Part shown: in pieces, positions 1 to 9,109 of the stretch
Position numbering within the stretch: the first letter of the stretch is position 1
Layout: every line of letters begins with the position of its first letter
Assembly (NCBI GenBank): GCA_964531735.1
Contig: CAZHGD010000092.1
Coordinates: forward strand, 1-28,772
Direction: 5' to 3'
From: CAZHGD01 sp964531735
GTDB lineage: Bacteria; Armatimonadota; UBA10988
DNA length: 28,772 nt
Program-made: the position numbers and the translations under genes
Notes under the pieces: generated by a model
Seen by the model: the letters and a program-made list of their open reading frames with translations, nothing else
Told to the model about the DNA's origin: nothing
Database searches by the model: none

Positions 1-1766
1 GCGTGCGCATCGCCGCGCCAAAGCGCTCGCCCAGTTCCAGTTCGTAGGCGCCGGCCAAAGCGAGCAGCGACCAGCCGGTGGTGCGCCCGCAGTGGTTGTG
101 GCCCATGAACCGGTACTCACGGTCCGACACCATTTGCGCCAGGTTGCCGCCGACGCGTTCGACGGTCTCGCGCGCGAACGGGTCGCCGGTGAGGAAGTGG
201 AACCGCGCCAGGCCCTGCGTCCAGATGTGGCCGAGGTTGTAGGGATCGAGGCAGAGGTACGGGTTGTTGCCCTCGATGCCGTGCGCCACCAGCAGTTCGC
301 GGATCCGCTCGGGCGGGTAGAAGCCGCTGACGTGGCCGACCGTGTGCTGATGAACCAGCCCGGGCCGGGCCGGGAAGCCCTTGACGGTACCGAAGTGCGC
401 GATGAGATCGTCATTCACATGGTGGACGGTGTCCACCTCGGCCGAGTGCCGCGCCGCCGCCTCGGCCACCAGGAAGTACCGCGGGTCGGCGGTGCGCGCG
501 AACTGGATCAGCAACTGGTTGGCGGTGTCGTACTCGTGGTTGCCCCAGTTGATGTGGCGCTCACCGTACCAGTCGCCCCAGTTCATCGCCCCATAGTCGC
601 GCTGCGCCTCGATGGAGCCCAGGTAGGCGCTGAACAGCCGCTCGGCCCAGGCGTCGTACTCGGCCAGGTCGGCGCCGCCGGCCGGCGCGATGGCGTCCCA
701 GACGCCGGTGGCGATAGCCTCGGCCGGCTCCGCGGCGGCCACCAACGGCGCGTTGGCGTGCGCGGCGAGCGTCGCGCCGTCACCCGTCGGATCGAGCCAG
801 ACTTCCCAACGGCGCGCCTGCCCGGTGCGCAGTCGGTAGCCGCCGTCCTGGTCGAACAGATAGCCGTACTTGGTGTCCTCGGCCAGGTGCCCGAAGGTGC
901 CGGCCTCGTGCCGCGGGAACAGGCCCACCACCACGGCATCCGGCGACGCTTCGAGGCTCTTGGGCCATTGCTGCCAGCACTCGCGGAGCGCCAGCGCGCC
1001 CGAGCTGTCGCCGGCGGTCCAGGCCAGCCAACCCGGTGCGCGGTCGCCGCTGCGGTCGGTGCCCTCAAGCTGGTAGCGGTCGGCGTCGCCCTGGAACAGC
1101 CGCACGCCGGCTGCGGCCGGACCCGACCAATCGGGCTGGCCGCCCAGGTGCACCGTGCCCACCGGTGCAGCCGGCGCGATCACCAGCGCCAGTTCGCGCA
1201 GCAGTTGCAGCACACCCTGGTCGGCATCGACCACGACCATGGGCTCAATCCGCAGCCACGGCAGCCCGGCATACGCCGACACGCGCAGCCGTAAGCTGAA
1301 GGCGCGCCCGGTAGGCCCGACCAGGTCGCCCCGGCACAGGATGGTGGTGCGCACCGGGCCGGCGACCTCGACTTCGGTGCGTTCGGTGGCCGCTGTGAAG
1401 ACCGCGCCGGCGGCATCGACCAGGCGCAGCGACAGCTTCAGGCCGCGCAGCGACCACCCGTGCGCCAGGGCCGAAACCGCCAGCGGCACGGCCGGCGCGC
1501 TGGTGGCGGGCGTGTCCCAGCTCAGCCGCAAACGCGCCACGCCGTGCGGTGGTGGGGCCGCCACAAAGTCGAGCAGCACCCACCGCGCGCTGCCGTCGTG
1601 CCAGCGCGCCAGCACCTGCGTCTGCACCGGCACCGCCTGCCCCTGCTCGTCGCGCAAGGCGAAGGCGTCACCGCGGGTGGCACCTTCGGGCAACGGCACG
1701 CCGCCGCTGACGGGCCGCGGCACGGACAAGCCGGTCAGGTCGCGCACGAGGATGGTTCGGTCGCTC
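1..1766 (-). CDS. PL26/YetA-like exo-rhamnogalacturonan lyase family protein (partial, C-terminus beyond left edge)
   Basis: The frame is open from a GTG start at 1766 to the left edge (588 codons). GGAG lies seven bases upstream of the GTG, which decides the start. The N-terminal part, with blocks such as SGGVPLPEGATRGDAFALRD, VPVQTQVLARW and DGSARWVLLDF (about residues 20-70), has the pattern of the N-terminal RIFT-barrel domain of PcRGLX/YetA proteins. Further in, MNWGDWYGERHINWGNHEYD, HINDD-like histidine-rich stretches and MGHNHCGRTTGWSLLALAGAYEL resemble the alpha/alpha-toroid domain of the same family. Family members (PL26) remove unsaturated disaccharides from rhamnogalacturonan I; B. 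subtilis YetA lies in a rhamnogalacturonan utilisation cluster. No signal peptide is visible, so a cytoplasmic role on imported oligosaccharides is inferred. Exact substrate is uncertain, and the catalytic residues cannot be assigned by eye. Confidence 0.72.
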
Positions 1767-1810
1767 ACGGGACGGCTCCTGCGGCCTGACGTCAGCCGGT
1801 CGCGCCGCCC

Positions 1811-1839
1811 ATGCTAACGACAATCGGCGGCGGCGGCAA
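1811..1839 (-). promoter_or_regulatory. Candidate sigma-70 promoter for the PL26/YetA-like gene
   Basis: On the minus strand TTGCCG (1834-1839) is followed after 17 bases by TAGCAT (1811-1816). Each hexamer matches consensus at four of six positions. The expected start lies near 1804, giving a leader of about 38 bases before the GTG at 1766. It lies in the 116-base gap after priA and suggests that the lyase gene is transcribed separately from priA. Confidence 0.42.
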
Positions 1840-1882
1840 CGCGGGGCGAGGCGCGGCAATGGCCGTCCTGAACGCGCCACCC

Positions 1883-4378
1883 TCACAACACACTCACCGG
1901 GTCCACGTCGGTCGTCAGCCCGGTCCGCAGCGTGGCATCGAGCCGCCCGTCCAGGTCCAGCAGGACCTTGCGCAGCATCGTGCTGCCGGCCACCTTGGCG
2001 ATCAGGTGGAAGCGGAACTGGTCGCGGATCTTCGACAGCGGGGCCGGTGCCGGGCCGAGCAGTTCGCCCATCGCGCCCACCGCTTCGAACGACTCGGCCA
2101 CCCGAACCGCCAGACGCTCGCAACGGGTCTCGGCGTCCACCTCGTGCTCGTCGGCCACGATGAAGCGCGCCAGGTTCATGAACGGCGGGTAGCCCGCCGC
2201 CTCGCGCTCGGCAATCTCGCTCTCGAAGAACCGCAGGTAGTCCTGCGCGCGCGCCGCCTCCACCGCGGGATGCTCGGGGTTGTAGGTCTGGATCAGCACC
2301 ATGCCGCGTCGGTCGCCGCGGCCGGCGCGGCCGGCCACCTGGCAGAGGAGCTGGAAAGTCCGTTCGGCGGCGCGGAAATCCGGCAGGTTGAGCGCCACGT
2401 CGGCGGCCACCACGCCCACCAGCGTCACGTTGTCGAAATCGAGACCCTTGGCCACCATCTGCGTGCCCAGCAGGATGTCGGCCTCGCGGCGGCCGAAGCG
2501 CGAGAGGATCTGCGCGTGGGCGTTCTTGCGCCGCGTGGTGTCGCGGTCGAGCCGCAGTACCCGCGCGTCCGGCAGCACCTGGTTGAGCCACTGCTCCAGG
2601 CGCTCGGTGCCGAAGCCCACCGGCTTGAGCCCCGGCTCGCCACAGCTCAGGCAGGTCTCGGTCAACGGCATCTGGTAGTCACAGTGGTGGCAGATCATCT
2701 GCCGCGACTCCTGGTGGACCACCAACGCCACGTCGCAGTGCTCGCAGAGCGTCACGAAGCCGCAGGCGGTGCATTGCAGCACGGGCGCGAAGCCGCGGCG
2801 GTTGAGAAACAGGATGATCTGCTCGCCGGCCGCCATGCGCAGGCGCATCTGCTCGATCAGCGTGTGGTGGACCGGGCCGGGCGAGTTGTGCGGTCCGGGC
2901 GTGCGCGATTCGCGCAGATCGACCACCTCGACATGCGCAAACGGCCGGCCACCGACGCGCTCGGGCATTTCGACCAGCGCATAGCGCCCCTGCCGCGCGC
3001 GCTGGTAGCTCTCCACCGCCGGCGTGGCGCTGCCCAGGACCAGCCCGGCGCCGCTGACCTGCGCGCGCCACAGCGCCACCTGGCGGGCATGGTAGCGCGG
3101 CGTGCTGTCCTGCTTGTAGCTGCTCTCGTGCTCCTCGTCCATGACGATCAGCCCGAGCTTGCGGAACGGCGCGAACACCGCCGAGCGTGCACCGACGCAG
3201 ATGTCCACCTGCCCGCGCGCCACCCGGCGCCACTCGTCGAACCGCTCGCCCGGCGACAGCGCCGAGTGCAGAATCGCCACCTTGTCGCCGAACCGGCCGC
3301 GGAAGATGTCGATGGTCTGCACCGTCAGCGAGATCTCCGGGACCAGCACGATCACCTGGCGCCCGTTCGCCAGCACGTCGGCGATGATCTGCAGGTAGAC
3401 CTCGGTCTTGCCGCTGGCGGTCACGCCGTGGATCAGCACCGGGCGCGGCGGCGTCATGGCCAGCTCCGCGCGTAGACTGGCCATAGCGTCGGCCTGCTGC
3501 TCGGTCAGCGTGTGCCGCCGGTCGCCACCCAGCAGACCCGCACCCTCGACCACGCGGCGGCTCTCCACCTGGACCAGGCGCACGTGCCCCTTCAGCTCGA
3601 GCTGCTTGACCGCCGCGTGCGAGGTTTCGGCCAGCTTGACCAACTCGGCCACGGCCACCGGGCGCCGCGCGCCGATCAGCAGTTCGAGGACCCGGGCCTG
3701 CTTCGGTGCCTGGCGGCGCAGCTCGTCCAGCAGCTCTTCGGCCACCTGCGCCGGCTGCTCCAGCACCGCGGTGAGCACCATCTTCGGCGCCACGCCCGGC
3801 GGCTCCAGCACCGTTTCGGTGTTGATCAGCCCGCGGTCGGCCAGCAGGCGCAGGACGCTGCTCAGCCGCGAATCGGACTCCAGCAGGTCCTTCAGTTCGG
3901 AGACGGTCACCGTGCCGCCACGCGCCTGGATCGCGCGCACCACCTTGGCCTGCTGCGGCGCCGCCTGCTCCAGCCGGCTGAGCGTCTTGTCCAGGTCCTC
4001 GTTGCCGGTCCAGGAGACGACCTTCTCCACCTTCTGCGTCAGACCCTCGGGCAACATGCAGCGCAGCACGTCGATCAGGTGGCAGCGGTAGTACTCGGCG
4101 ATGCGCTGGGCCACGGTCAGCATGGCCCCATCGAAGAAGGCCATGTCGCCTAGAACCGCCTCGATGTCCTTGACGGCGTCGGCTTCCAGGCCACCGGCGT
4201 CGTCGGTGAAGCCGGTCGCAAAGCCACAGACCTGCTGCCGGCCGAGCGGCACCAGCACGTACGAGCCCAGCTCGACGCGCCCGGCCAGCCGCGGCGGCAG
4301 CCGGTAGGTGAACGGCCGGTCGAGCGCCTCGGCCTGGCGGTCGATGGTGATCTGGACGAAGCGGTGGCTGTCGGGCAT
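1883..4378 (-). CDS. priA: Primosomal protein N' (replication restart helicase PriA)
   Basis: PriA restarts collapsed replication forks by binding fork DNA, unwinding the lagging arm and loading the primosome. The 831-residue protein has the N-terminal 3'-DNA-binding segment (DRPFTYRLP, about 20-28), Walker A GVTASGKT (318-325), the DEEH box (414-417) followed by SSYKQDSTPRYHARQVA, and the GSATP motif (about 449-453). Eight zinc-binding cysteines sit in CxxC pairs at 536/539, 545/548, 563/566 and 576/579, followed by GFGTERL. It is about 100 residues longer than the E. coli protein. The extra length lies at about 130-280 and looks like two related winged-helix units (APQQAKVVRAI and APKQARVLELL). 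There is no good Shine-Dalgarno sequence; a -10-like TATCAT ends six bases before the ATG. Confidence 0.96.
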   Translation of the reverse strand: MPDSHRFVQITIDRQAEALDRPFTYRLPPRLAGRVELGSYVLVPLGRQQVCGFATGFTDDAGGLEADAVKDIEAVLGDMAFFDGAMLTVAQRIAEYYRCHLIDVLRCMLPEGLTQKVEKVVSWTGNEDLDKTLSRLEQAAPQQAKVVRAIQARGGTVTVSELKDLLESDSRLSSVLRLLADRGLINTETVLEPPGVAPKMVLTAVLEQPAQVAEELLDELRRQAPKQARVLELLIGARRPVAVAELVKLAETSHAAVKQLELKGHVRLVQVESRRVVEGAGLLGGDRRHTLTEQQADAMASLRAELAMTPPRPVLIHGVTASGKTEVYLQIIADVLANGRQVIVLVPEISLTVQTIDIFRGRFGDKVAILHSALSPGERFDEWRRVARGQVDICVGARSAVFAPFRKLGLIVMDEEHESSYKQDSTPRYHARQVALWRAQVSGAGLVLGSATPAVESYQRARQGRYALVEMPERVGGRPFAHVEVVDLRESRTPGPHNSPGPVHHTLIEQMRLRMAAGEQIILFLNRRGFAPVLQCTACGFVTLCEHCDVALVVHQESRQMICHHCDYQMPLTETCLSCGEPGLKPVGFGTERLEQWLNQVLPDARVLRLDRDTTRRKNAHAQILSRFGRREADILLGTQMVAKGLDFDNVTLVGVVAADVALNLPDFRAAERTFQLLCQVAGRAGRGDRRGMVLIQTYNPEHPAVEAARAQDYLRFFESEIAEREAAGYPPFMNLARFIVADEHEVDAETRCERLAVRVAESFEAVGAMGELLGPAPAPLSKIRDQFRFHLIAKVAGSTMLRKVLLDLDGRLDATLRTGLTTDVDPVSVL

Positions 4379-4384
4379 GGCCCT

Positions 4385-4390
4385 ATGATA
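4385..4390 (-). promoter_or_regulatory. -10-like element immediately before priA (possible leaderless start)
   Basis: TATCAT on the minus strand (five of six matches to TATAAT) ends six bases before the priA ATG, so transcription would begin at or next to the A of the start codon. No convincing -35 is visible. The only ribosome-binding-like bases, AGGG, are too close to the ATG to act normally. A leaderless priA transcript is an inference from this spacing. Confidence 0.35.
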
Positions 4391-4422
4391 CCGCAGGCGG
4401 GCGTGGTCAGGCCGATATGGCG

Positions 4423-4448
4423 CCGCGGACCGGCGAGCCGGTCCGCGG
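4423..4448 (-). terminator. Strong GC hairpin after the DUF1559 gene
   Basis: A perfect 12-base inverted repeat (arms 4423-4434 and 4437-4448, core ccgcggaccggc) with only two bases between the arms lies 23 bases downstream of the prepilin stop codon and before priA. It is the right place for a transcription terminator, but no T-run follows, so it may work with Rho or only stabilise the mRNA 3' end. A 10-base direct repeat, gctggttggc, lies beside it at 4448-4457 and 4462-4471. Confidence 0.5.
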
Positions 4449-4471
4449 CTGGTTGGCGCTCGCTGGTTGGC

Positions 4472-5107
4472 TCAGTTGCGGTCGAAGTACTTGTCGACCG
4501 GCGACTGGCCGTAGAAGAACTGCGAGGTCTTCAGCCACTTGACATGGCCGTCGACCCAGGCCAGGTTGCAGCCGTCGTTGTGGATCGGGCACGGCCGAGA
4601 CGCGTAGTTGGCGTCGCCCGCCAAAGGCAGGTTCAGCTCATCGGCCGGCTGGGTCGGCGTGCCGAAGGCCGAGGGCACGTTCATGTGCCAGTCGTAGCCG
4701 GTGCCACCGGAGCCGTTGCGCACCTTGCCCGAGTCGCCCAGCATGATCGTCTCGGCTGGCGACACGATGCTCCCCAGCGACTGCCGGTTGAGGTAGCCGT
4801 CGGCGTAACCGATGGAGCTGTTGTTGGTGCTCGGGCAGACCAGGCATTGGGTGTTCTTGATGTACGGCTGGCAGACCTCGCTCCACTGCTTCAGGGCGTT
4901 GCTGTCGTAGCGCGTGGGCAGCGTCTCGTCGTAGTCCTGCGCGTACTGCAGCAGGGCCAGGCCAAGCTGCTTGTGGTTCGAGCTGCACGACGACTGCCGC
5001 GCCTTCTCGCGGGCCTTGGCGAAGACCGGGAACAGGATGGCAGCCAGAATCGCGATGATCGCGATCACCACCAACAGCTCGATGAGCGTGAACGCACGCC
5101 GCTTCAT
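4472..5107 (-). CDS. DUF1559 / type II secretion pseudopilin-like protein with prepilin N-terminus
   Basis: The 211-residue protein begins with a class III prepilin-type leader: a short basic start (MKRR), then AFTLIELLVVIAIIAILAAILF, where the conserved Glu lies at +5 of the mature protein and a prepilin peptidase would cut before Phe. The next block, FPVFAKAREKARQSSC, starts the amphipathic helix. The C-terminus carries LAWVDGHVKW, the typical DUF1559 'DGH' motif near the end. Such proteins are abundant paralogues in Planctomycetes and Armatimonadota, probably cell-envelope pseudopilins; individual functions are unknown. An earlier in-frame start exists, but the ATG at 5107 has GGAGG seven bases upstream and gives the correct leader. 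Six cysteines after the helix could form disulfides outside the membrane. It is divergent from the beta-helix gene at 5205. Confidence 0.9.
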   Translation of the reverse strand: MKRRAFTLIELLVVIAIIAILAAILFPVFAKAREKARQSSCSSNHKQLGLALLQYAQDYDETLPTRYDSNALKQWSEVCQPYIKNTQCLVCPSTNNSSIGYADGYLNRQSLGSIVSPAETIMLGDSGKVRNGSGGTGYDWHMNVPSAFGTPTQPADELNLPLAGDANYASRPCPIHNDGCNLAWVDGHVKWLKTSQFFYGQSPVDKYFDRN

Positions 5108-5191
5108 GTACAGACCTCCGAGAGTGCGCGGACAGGACAACAACCCCGCGATGGCAGAGGAGTTACTGGGACAACCACCGAACCCGTTCCC

Positions 5192-5197
5192 GAGGAG
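5192..5197 (+). promoter_or_regulatory. Ribosome binding site deciding a TTG start
   Basis: GAGGAG ends seven bases before the TTG at 5205, the normal spacing, and 13 bases before the GTG at 5211. An ATG further upstream (5152) has no comparable site in front of it. The TTG also begins the protein directly at a normal signal peptide. Confidence 0.55.
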
Positions 5198-5204
5198 CTG
5201 CGCC

Positions 5205-8200
5205 TTGTCAGTGCTCAGACGGTGGTTTTGTACCGCATTGGCGGTCGGTTTGACAAGTGCTGTTTTGGCCGAGCCGGTGATCGTCCACATCAGCGATCCG
5301 GTCGGCCCGGGTCAGGCCGCGACGCTCATCGGCCACGACCTGGGCACCCAGCCGCAGGCCCGCGCCATCCGCCTGGCCGATCCGCCGGTCGGCCCGGACC
5401 AGCCCGAGGGCCTGGTCGGCCTGCCGGCGCCGCGCGATTTGACGGTGGTCCAAGGCGGTCCGCAGTCGCTGAAGCTCCTCGTTCCGGCGGACAGCCAGCC
5501 GGGCGTCTGGTCAGTGGCGGTAAGCAACGGGCAGGACACCGCCGGTTGCCTGCTCAACGCCCCGGTCATCTGGTGGGCGCAAGGCGATCAGGGCCGGGCC
5601 GCCTCGCCCGGCGGCTGGCTGCGGCTGTTCGGCAAGTGCCTCGGCTGGACCGACGCCGGCGCGCCGAAGGCACTGGTCGTGCTGCAACAGGGCCAGACGA
5701 AGATGGCGCTGACGCCGGTCACCACGCCGTGGTCGGCCCGCCTCGAGCTGCCGCGCAACCTGTCACCCGGGCGCTGGCAACTCACCTATCACCACGGGCG
5801 CGGCGGCGCCACCGCTTGGACCAAAGCCTTGACCATCGAGGTGGTGGCGCCGGCCACTTGGCCGCCCACGGTCTACTCGGTCAAGGACTTCGGCGCCGAC
5901 GGCTCGGGCGCGCGCGACGACACCGCCGCCGTGGAGTCGGCGCTGGCCAAGGCCGCCGCGGCCGGTGGCGGCGTAGTGTTCTTCCCGCGCGGGCGCTATC
6001 TGCTCAGCCGCGGGCTGACCATTCCGCGGTTCACCGTGCTGCGCGGTGAGCGGACCGACTGGGTCAACCTGGCCTGGCCCGACGTGGAGACGCCGCCCGA
6101 CGTGTTGCTGAAGGGCACCAACTCGTTTGCCATCGAGAACCTGACCATCTACGCCACACGGCACCGGCATGTCATCGCCGGCGACCTGGGCAACGTGGCC
6201 GACGCCGGCCACGTGCGCCTGTGGCGGGTGCGCGTGCGAGCCAACGCTTACCGCGGTCACCTGACCGAGAAGGAAGTCGATGAGCGCCTGGTCAAGGCGC
6301 TCAAGTTCTCCACCGGTGGCGCCGACACGGTGCGGCTGGGTGGCGACGACGTACGGATCGTCGAGTGCGACTTCTACGGTAGCGGCCGGGCGCTGTTCCT
6401 CAGTCGCGTCCGCGGCGGGCAGGTGCGGCGCAACCACTTCTACAACGGCCGCTGGGGCTGGTACTGCATCAGCGGCTCCGATGGCCTCATCTTCGAGGAC
6501 AACGACATCACCGGCGCCGACCTGATGAGCACCGGCGGTGGGCTCAACTGCCTCGATGGCTCGACCTACTCGCAGAACGTCTGGTACGCGGCCAACCGCC
6601 TCAAGCTGATGCACGGCTGGGACCGCGAGGCGATGACCTCGGACGCCGGCGGCGGGCTGTACTACGGCCGCCTCGCCGCGGTGGACGGCCTGACGCTGAA
6701 GCTGCCCGAGGCCCCGAACGCCGGCCGGCGCGACTGGACCGGCGCCGGCGTGTTCGTCTTCAGTGGCACCGGCTGGGGCCAGGTGCGGCGGGTGACCCGG
6801 GTCGACGGCGACCGCGTGACCATCGACCGGCCTTGGGACGTGGCGCCGGACAGCGGCTCGCTGGTCGGCATCACCATGCTGCAACAGCACTATCTGCTGG
6901 TCGGCAACGACTTCTCGGACGCCGGTATCGCGGTGCAGTTCTACGGTTGCTCCATCGAGCACATCGTGGCCAACAACACCTGTGCCCGCGCCGGCGGCTA
7001 CCAGTCGATCGGCAAGCCGTACGGCGGCTACCAACTGCCCCCCGACCGCAATCCGTGCCACCAGCCGTCGTGGTACTGCCAATTCCTCGACAACACCATC
7101 GCCGAGGGCGGCATCTACCGCTCCGGCGCCAACAACTCGATTCTCTCCGGCGATTCGGTGATTGGCGTGTTCGGCTGGCCACTGACCGGCAACTGGCCCT
7201 GGCCGTACAACGTCGGCGCCGTGGTGCGCGGCAACCGGTTGCTGGGCAACGCCCGCATCCACATCGGCTCGCGCGACGGCGACCAGCCGACGGTGCGCGA
7301 TGTAGTCGTCGAGCAGAACCTGGTCTCCGATGCCGATGAGGGCATTCGCGTGGACCGCGCGACCGCCGGCGTGCTGGTGCGCGACAACACGCTCCGCAAC
7401 CTGCGCGAGCCGTTGGCGGGCAACGGCATGGCGGCCGCCTGGGTGGCGCCCGAGCAGCGGGCCAGCGCCGAGTTGGTGCGCGTCGGCGCCGCCGGTCACG
7501 ACGCCGGCGTCGCCACCGATCCGCTGACCTGGCCGGGCGTCGCCGCGGCGCACCAGGCGCTGAAGTCGGCGCCGGTCGGCTCGCCGGCCGCGCGCGAGGC
7601 GGCCGATCGCCTGCTGGAAGCGGCGCTGACCCACTTGGCCAAGCCGCCCGCGAAGCTGAGCTACGCCAGCCTGGCCGCCCTGGTCGGCTTGCGCGTCGAG
7701 GTGCTCAAGGAGAGCACTTTGCCCAGCGTGCTGCAGTCGGCGCGCGGCGGGCTGGCCAACCTGGACGTCGCCATCTCACTGCAACGCAGCCGACCGGGCT
7801 GGCGGGTGCAGTCGGCCTACACGCTGCCGCCCGGCTGGAACGCCACCGTGCTCGGGCCGACCGACCTGGTCGACGGCAAGGCGCGGTTCCCGCTGCCGGC
7901 GGAAGTGCCCGCGGGCGCTTGGGGCCGGCACGTACTCGACCTGCTGGTGGTGCTGCACCTGCCCGAGGTGTCCTGCTCGGTCTCGACGCCGGTAGCGGTG
8001 GGCAGCGGCAAGCTGCGCGACTGGATGGTCATCGGGCCGTTCCCGAACCGCACCGCGCAGCCGCTCGACCTGAGCCTCAACCCGCCCGACGAGGGCCTCG
8101 ACCTGAAGGTGGCCTACGACGTGGCCGGACGCAAGCTGTCCTGGCAGCCGGTGCATGGCGGCGACTGGCTCGACCTCAACGCGCTCTACCGCACCCAGGA

Positions 8201-9101
8201 GCCCGGCGTCGCCTATGCGGTAGCCTGCCTCGAGGCCGAGCGCGAGCAGCAGGTAGTCCTTCAGCTCGGCGGCACGGGTGGCCTGGCGGTGATGCTCAAC
8301 GGCAGCTACGTCTGGTCGCGCAACAGCGGCGGCAAGGCCACCGCCGACCAGGAGCGCGTGCCGCTGACACTGCGGGCCGGCGACAACGTGCTGCTGCTCA
8401 AGCTGAGCACCGTCACCAAAGACTGGAAGTTCGCCGCCGAAGTGCTGCCGACCGGTGACCAGTTCGCGGCCAAGCTGCGCCCGGCGGCCCCGGAGACGTT
8501 CGCCGGCCGCGCGGCCTTCGCGCCGCCACCACCGGCGCCGGCCCTGGCCGACGGTGAGCTGCGCTTCCCCGCGGGCGTGCGCTGGCAGTTGCGCTGTGGT
8601 GACGACTTCGGCCGTGACACCCTCGGTGGCCGCTGGCGCGTCGGCGCGGGCGACTGGCAGTGCCAAGGTGGCCTGTTGATGAGCGGCAACGGTCAGGCCT
8701 TCCTGGCCTATGCCGAGCCCTTCAAGGCACCAGTGCGCATTGAGTACGATTGCCGCCTGGCGAGCGGGCAGCCGAGTGACATGTCCGCCTTCTGGCTGCG
8801 CAATCCGGCCGACTACGCGAGCGGCTGGCTGATCGGCTTCGGGTCGAACGGCAACACGGTCAACAAGGTGCTGGTCAACGGCTCGCAGGACGCCACGAGC
8901 GAACGGCCGCTGGCGCAGCCGGGCAAGACGCACCATGTCATCGCGCAGATCCTGCCCGACGGCCGCGTGCAACTGATCGTCGATGGGCAGTTGTCGCTGG
9001 AGCATCGCGGCCCGGTGCCGACCGAGGCGCTGTCGGCGGGGGTCTGGTCGTGGGGCGCGCCGGTGCTGTTCTCCAAGGTGCGCATCTACAGCGGCCCGTA
9101 G
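5205..9101 (+). CDS. Exported multidomain pectate-lyase-superfamily (beta-helix) protein
   Basis: The chosen TTG start gives 1298 residues beginning with a clear signal peptide (basic MSVLRR, hydrophobic stretch, cleavage after AVLA at about 22). Residues 23-215 look like two Ig/TIG-like beta domains. At about 222 the sequence VYSVKDFGADGSGARDDT with later GGGVVFFPRGRYLL opens a Pectate_lyase_3 right-handed beta-helix, which continues with repeated N-rich turns (VRGNRLLGNARI, VVEQNLVSDADEG, VRDNTLRNL) to about 740. A beta-sandwich/PA14-like part follows (LRDWMVIGPFPN; AVMLNGSYVWSRN), and a LamG/DUF1080-like lectin domain from about 1126 (DDFGRDTLGGRWRVGAGDWQ) ends the protein. Such architectures act on complex polysaccharides outside the cell, but lyase activity is not proven and catalytic residues are not recognisable. 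The gene converges on pyruvate kinase with only eight bases between the stop codons. Confidence 0.85.
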   Translation: MSVLRRWFCTALAVGLTSAVLAEPVIVHISDPVGPGQAATLIGHDLGTQPQARAIRLADPPVGPDQPEGLVGLPAPRDLTVVQGGPQSLKLLVPADSQPGVWSVAVSNGQDTAGCLLNAPVIWWAQGDQGRAASPGGWLRLFGKCLGWTDAGAPKALVVLQQGQTKMALTPVTTPWSARLELPRNLSPGRWQLTYHHGRGGATAWTKALTIEVVAPATWPPTVYSVKDFGADGSGARDDTAAVESALAKAAAAGGGVVFFPRGRYLLSRGLTIPRFTVLRGERTDWVNLAWPDVETPPDVLLKGTNSFAIENLTIYATRHRHVIAGDLGNVADAGHVRLWRVRVRANAYRGHLTEKEVDERLVKALKFSTGGADTVRLGGDDVRIVECDFYGSGRALFLSRVRGGQVRRNHFYNGRWGWYCISGSDGLIFEDNDITGADLMSTGGGLNCLDGSTYSQNVWYAANRLKLMHGWDREAMTSDAGGGLYYGRLAAVDGLTLKLPEAPNAGRRDWTGAGVFVFSGTGWGQVRRVTRVDGDRVTIDRPWDVAPDSGSLVGITMLQQHYLLVGNDFSDAGIAVQFYGCSIEHIVANNTCARAGGYQSIGKPYGGYQLPPDRNPCHQPSWYCQFLDNTIAEGGIYRSGANNSILSGDSVIGVFGWPLTGNWPWPYNVGAVVRGNRLLGNARIHIGSRDGDQPTVRDVVVEQNLVSDADEGIRVDRATAGVLVRDNTLRNLREPLAGNGMAAAWVAPEQRASAELVRVGAAGHDAGVATDPLTWPGVAAAHQALKSAPVGSPAAREAADRLLEAALTHLAKPPAKLSYASLAALVGLRVEVLKESTLPSVLQSARGGLANLDVAISLQRSRPGWRVQSAYTLPPGWNATVLGPTDLVDGKARFPLPAEVPAGAWGRHVLDLLVVLHLPEVSCSVSTPVAVGSGKLRDWMVIGPFPNRTAQPLDLSLNPPDEGLDLKVAYDVAGRKLSWQPVHGGDWLDLNALYRTQEPGVAYAVACLEAEREQQVVLQLGGTGGLAVMLNGSYVWSRNSGGKATADQERVPLTLRAGDNVLLLKLSTVTKDWKFAAEVLPTGDQFAAKLRPAAPETFAGRAAFAPPPPAPALADGELRFPAGVRWQLRCGDDFGRDTLGGRWRVGAGDWQCQGGLLMSGNGQAFLAYAEPFKAPVRIEYDCRLASGQPSDMSAFWLRNPADYASGWLIGFGSNGNTVNKVLVNGSQDATSERPLAQPGKTHHVIAQILPDGRVQLIVDGQLSLEHRGPVPTEALSAGVWSWGAPVLFSKVRIYSGP
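5227..5256 (-). promoter_or_regulatory. Candidate promoter for the DUF1559 gene
   Basis: On the minus strand TTGTCA (5251-5256) is separated by 18 bases from TACAAA (5227-5232). It lies inside the signal-peptide codons of the divergent beta-helix gene, in a locally less GC-rich stretch. The leader to the prepilin ATG would be about 110 bases. Confidence 0.33.
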
Positions 9102-9109
9102 CGCGCGGT

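Noticed and set aside
92..1294. Long plus-strand open frame opposite the PL26/YetA-like gene
   Set aside because: It is the GC-rich shadow of the minus-strand gene. The product is rich in Arg, Val, His and Gln without any recognisable motif, while the minus strand encodes conserved lyase-family blocks behind a good ribosome binding site.
1811..3475. 554-codon plus-strand frame opposite priA
   Set aside because: priA is certain on the minus strand (Walker A, DEEH, eight zinc cysteines); the opposite frame is an antisense artefact of high third-position G+C.
4971..5204. Longer N-terminus for the beta-helix protein starting inside the prepilin gene
   Set aside because: It would overlap the prepilin leader codons and put about 78 residues before a complete signal peptide; the TTG at 5205 has a well spaced GAGGAG.
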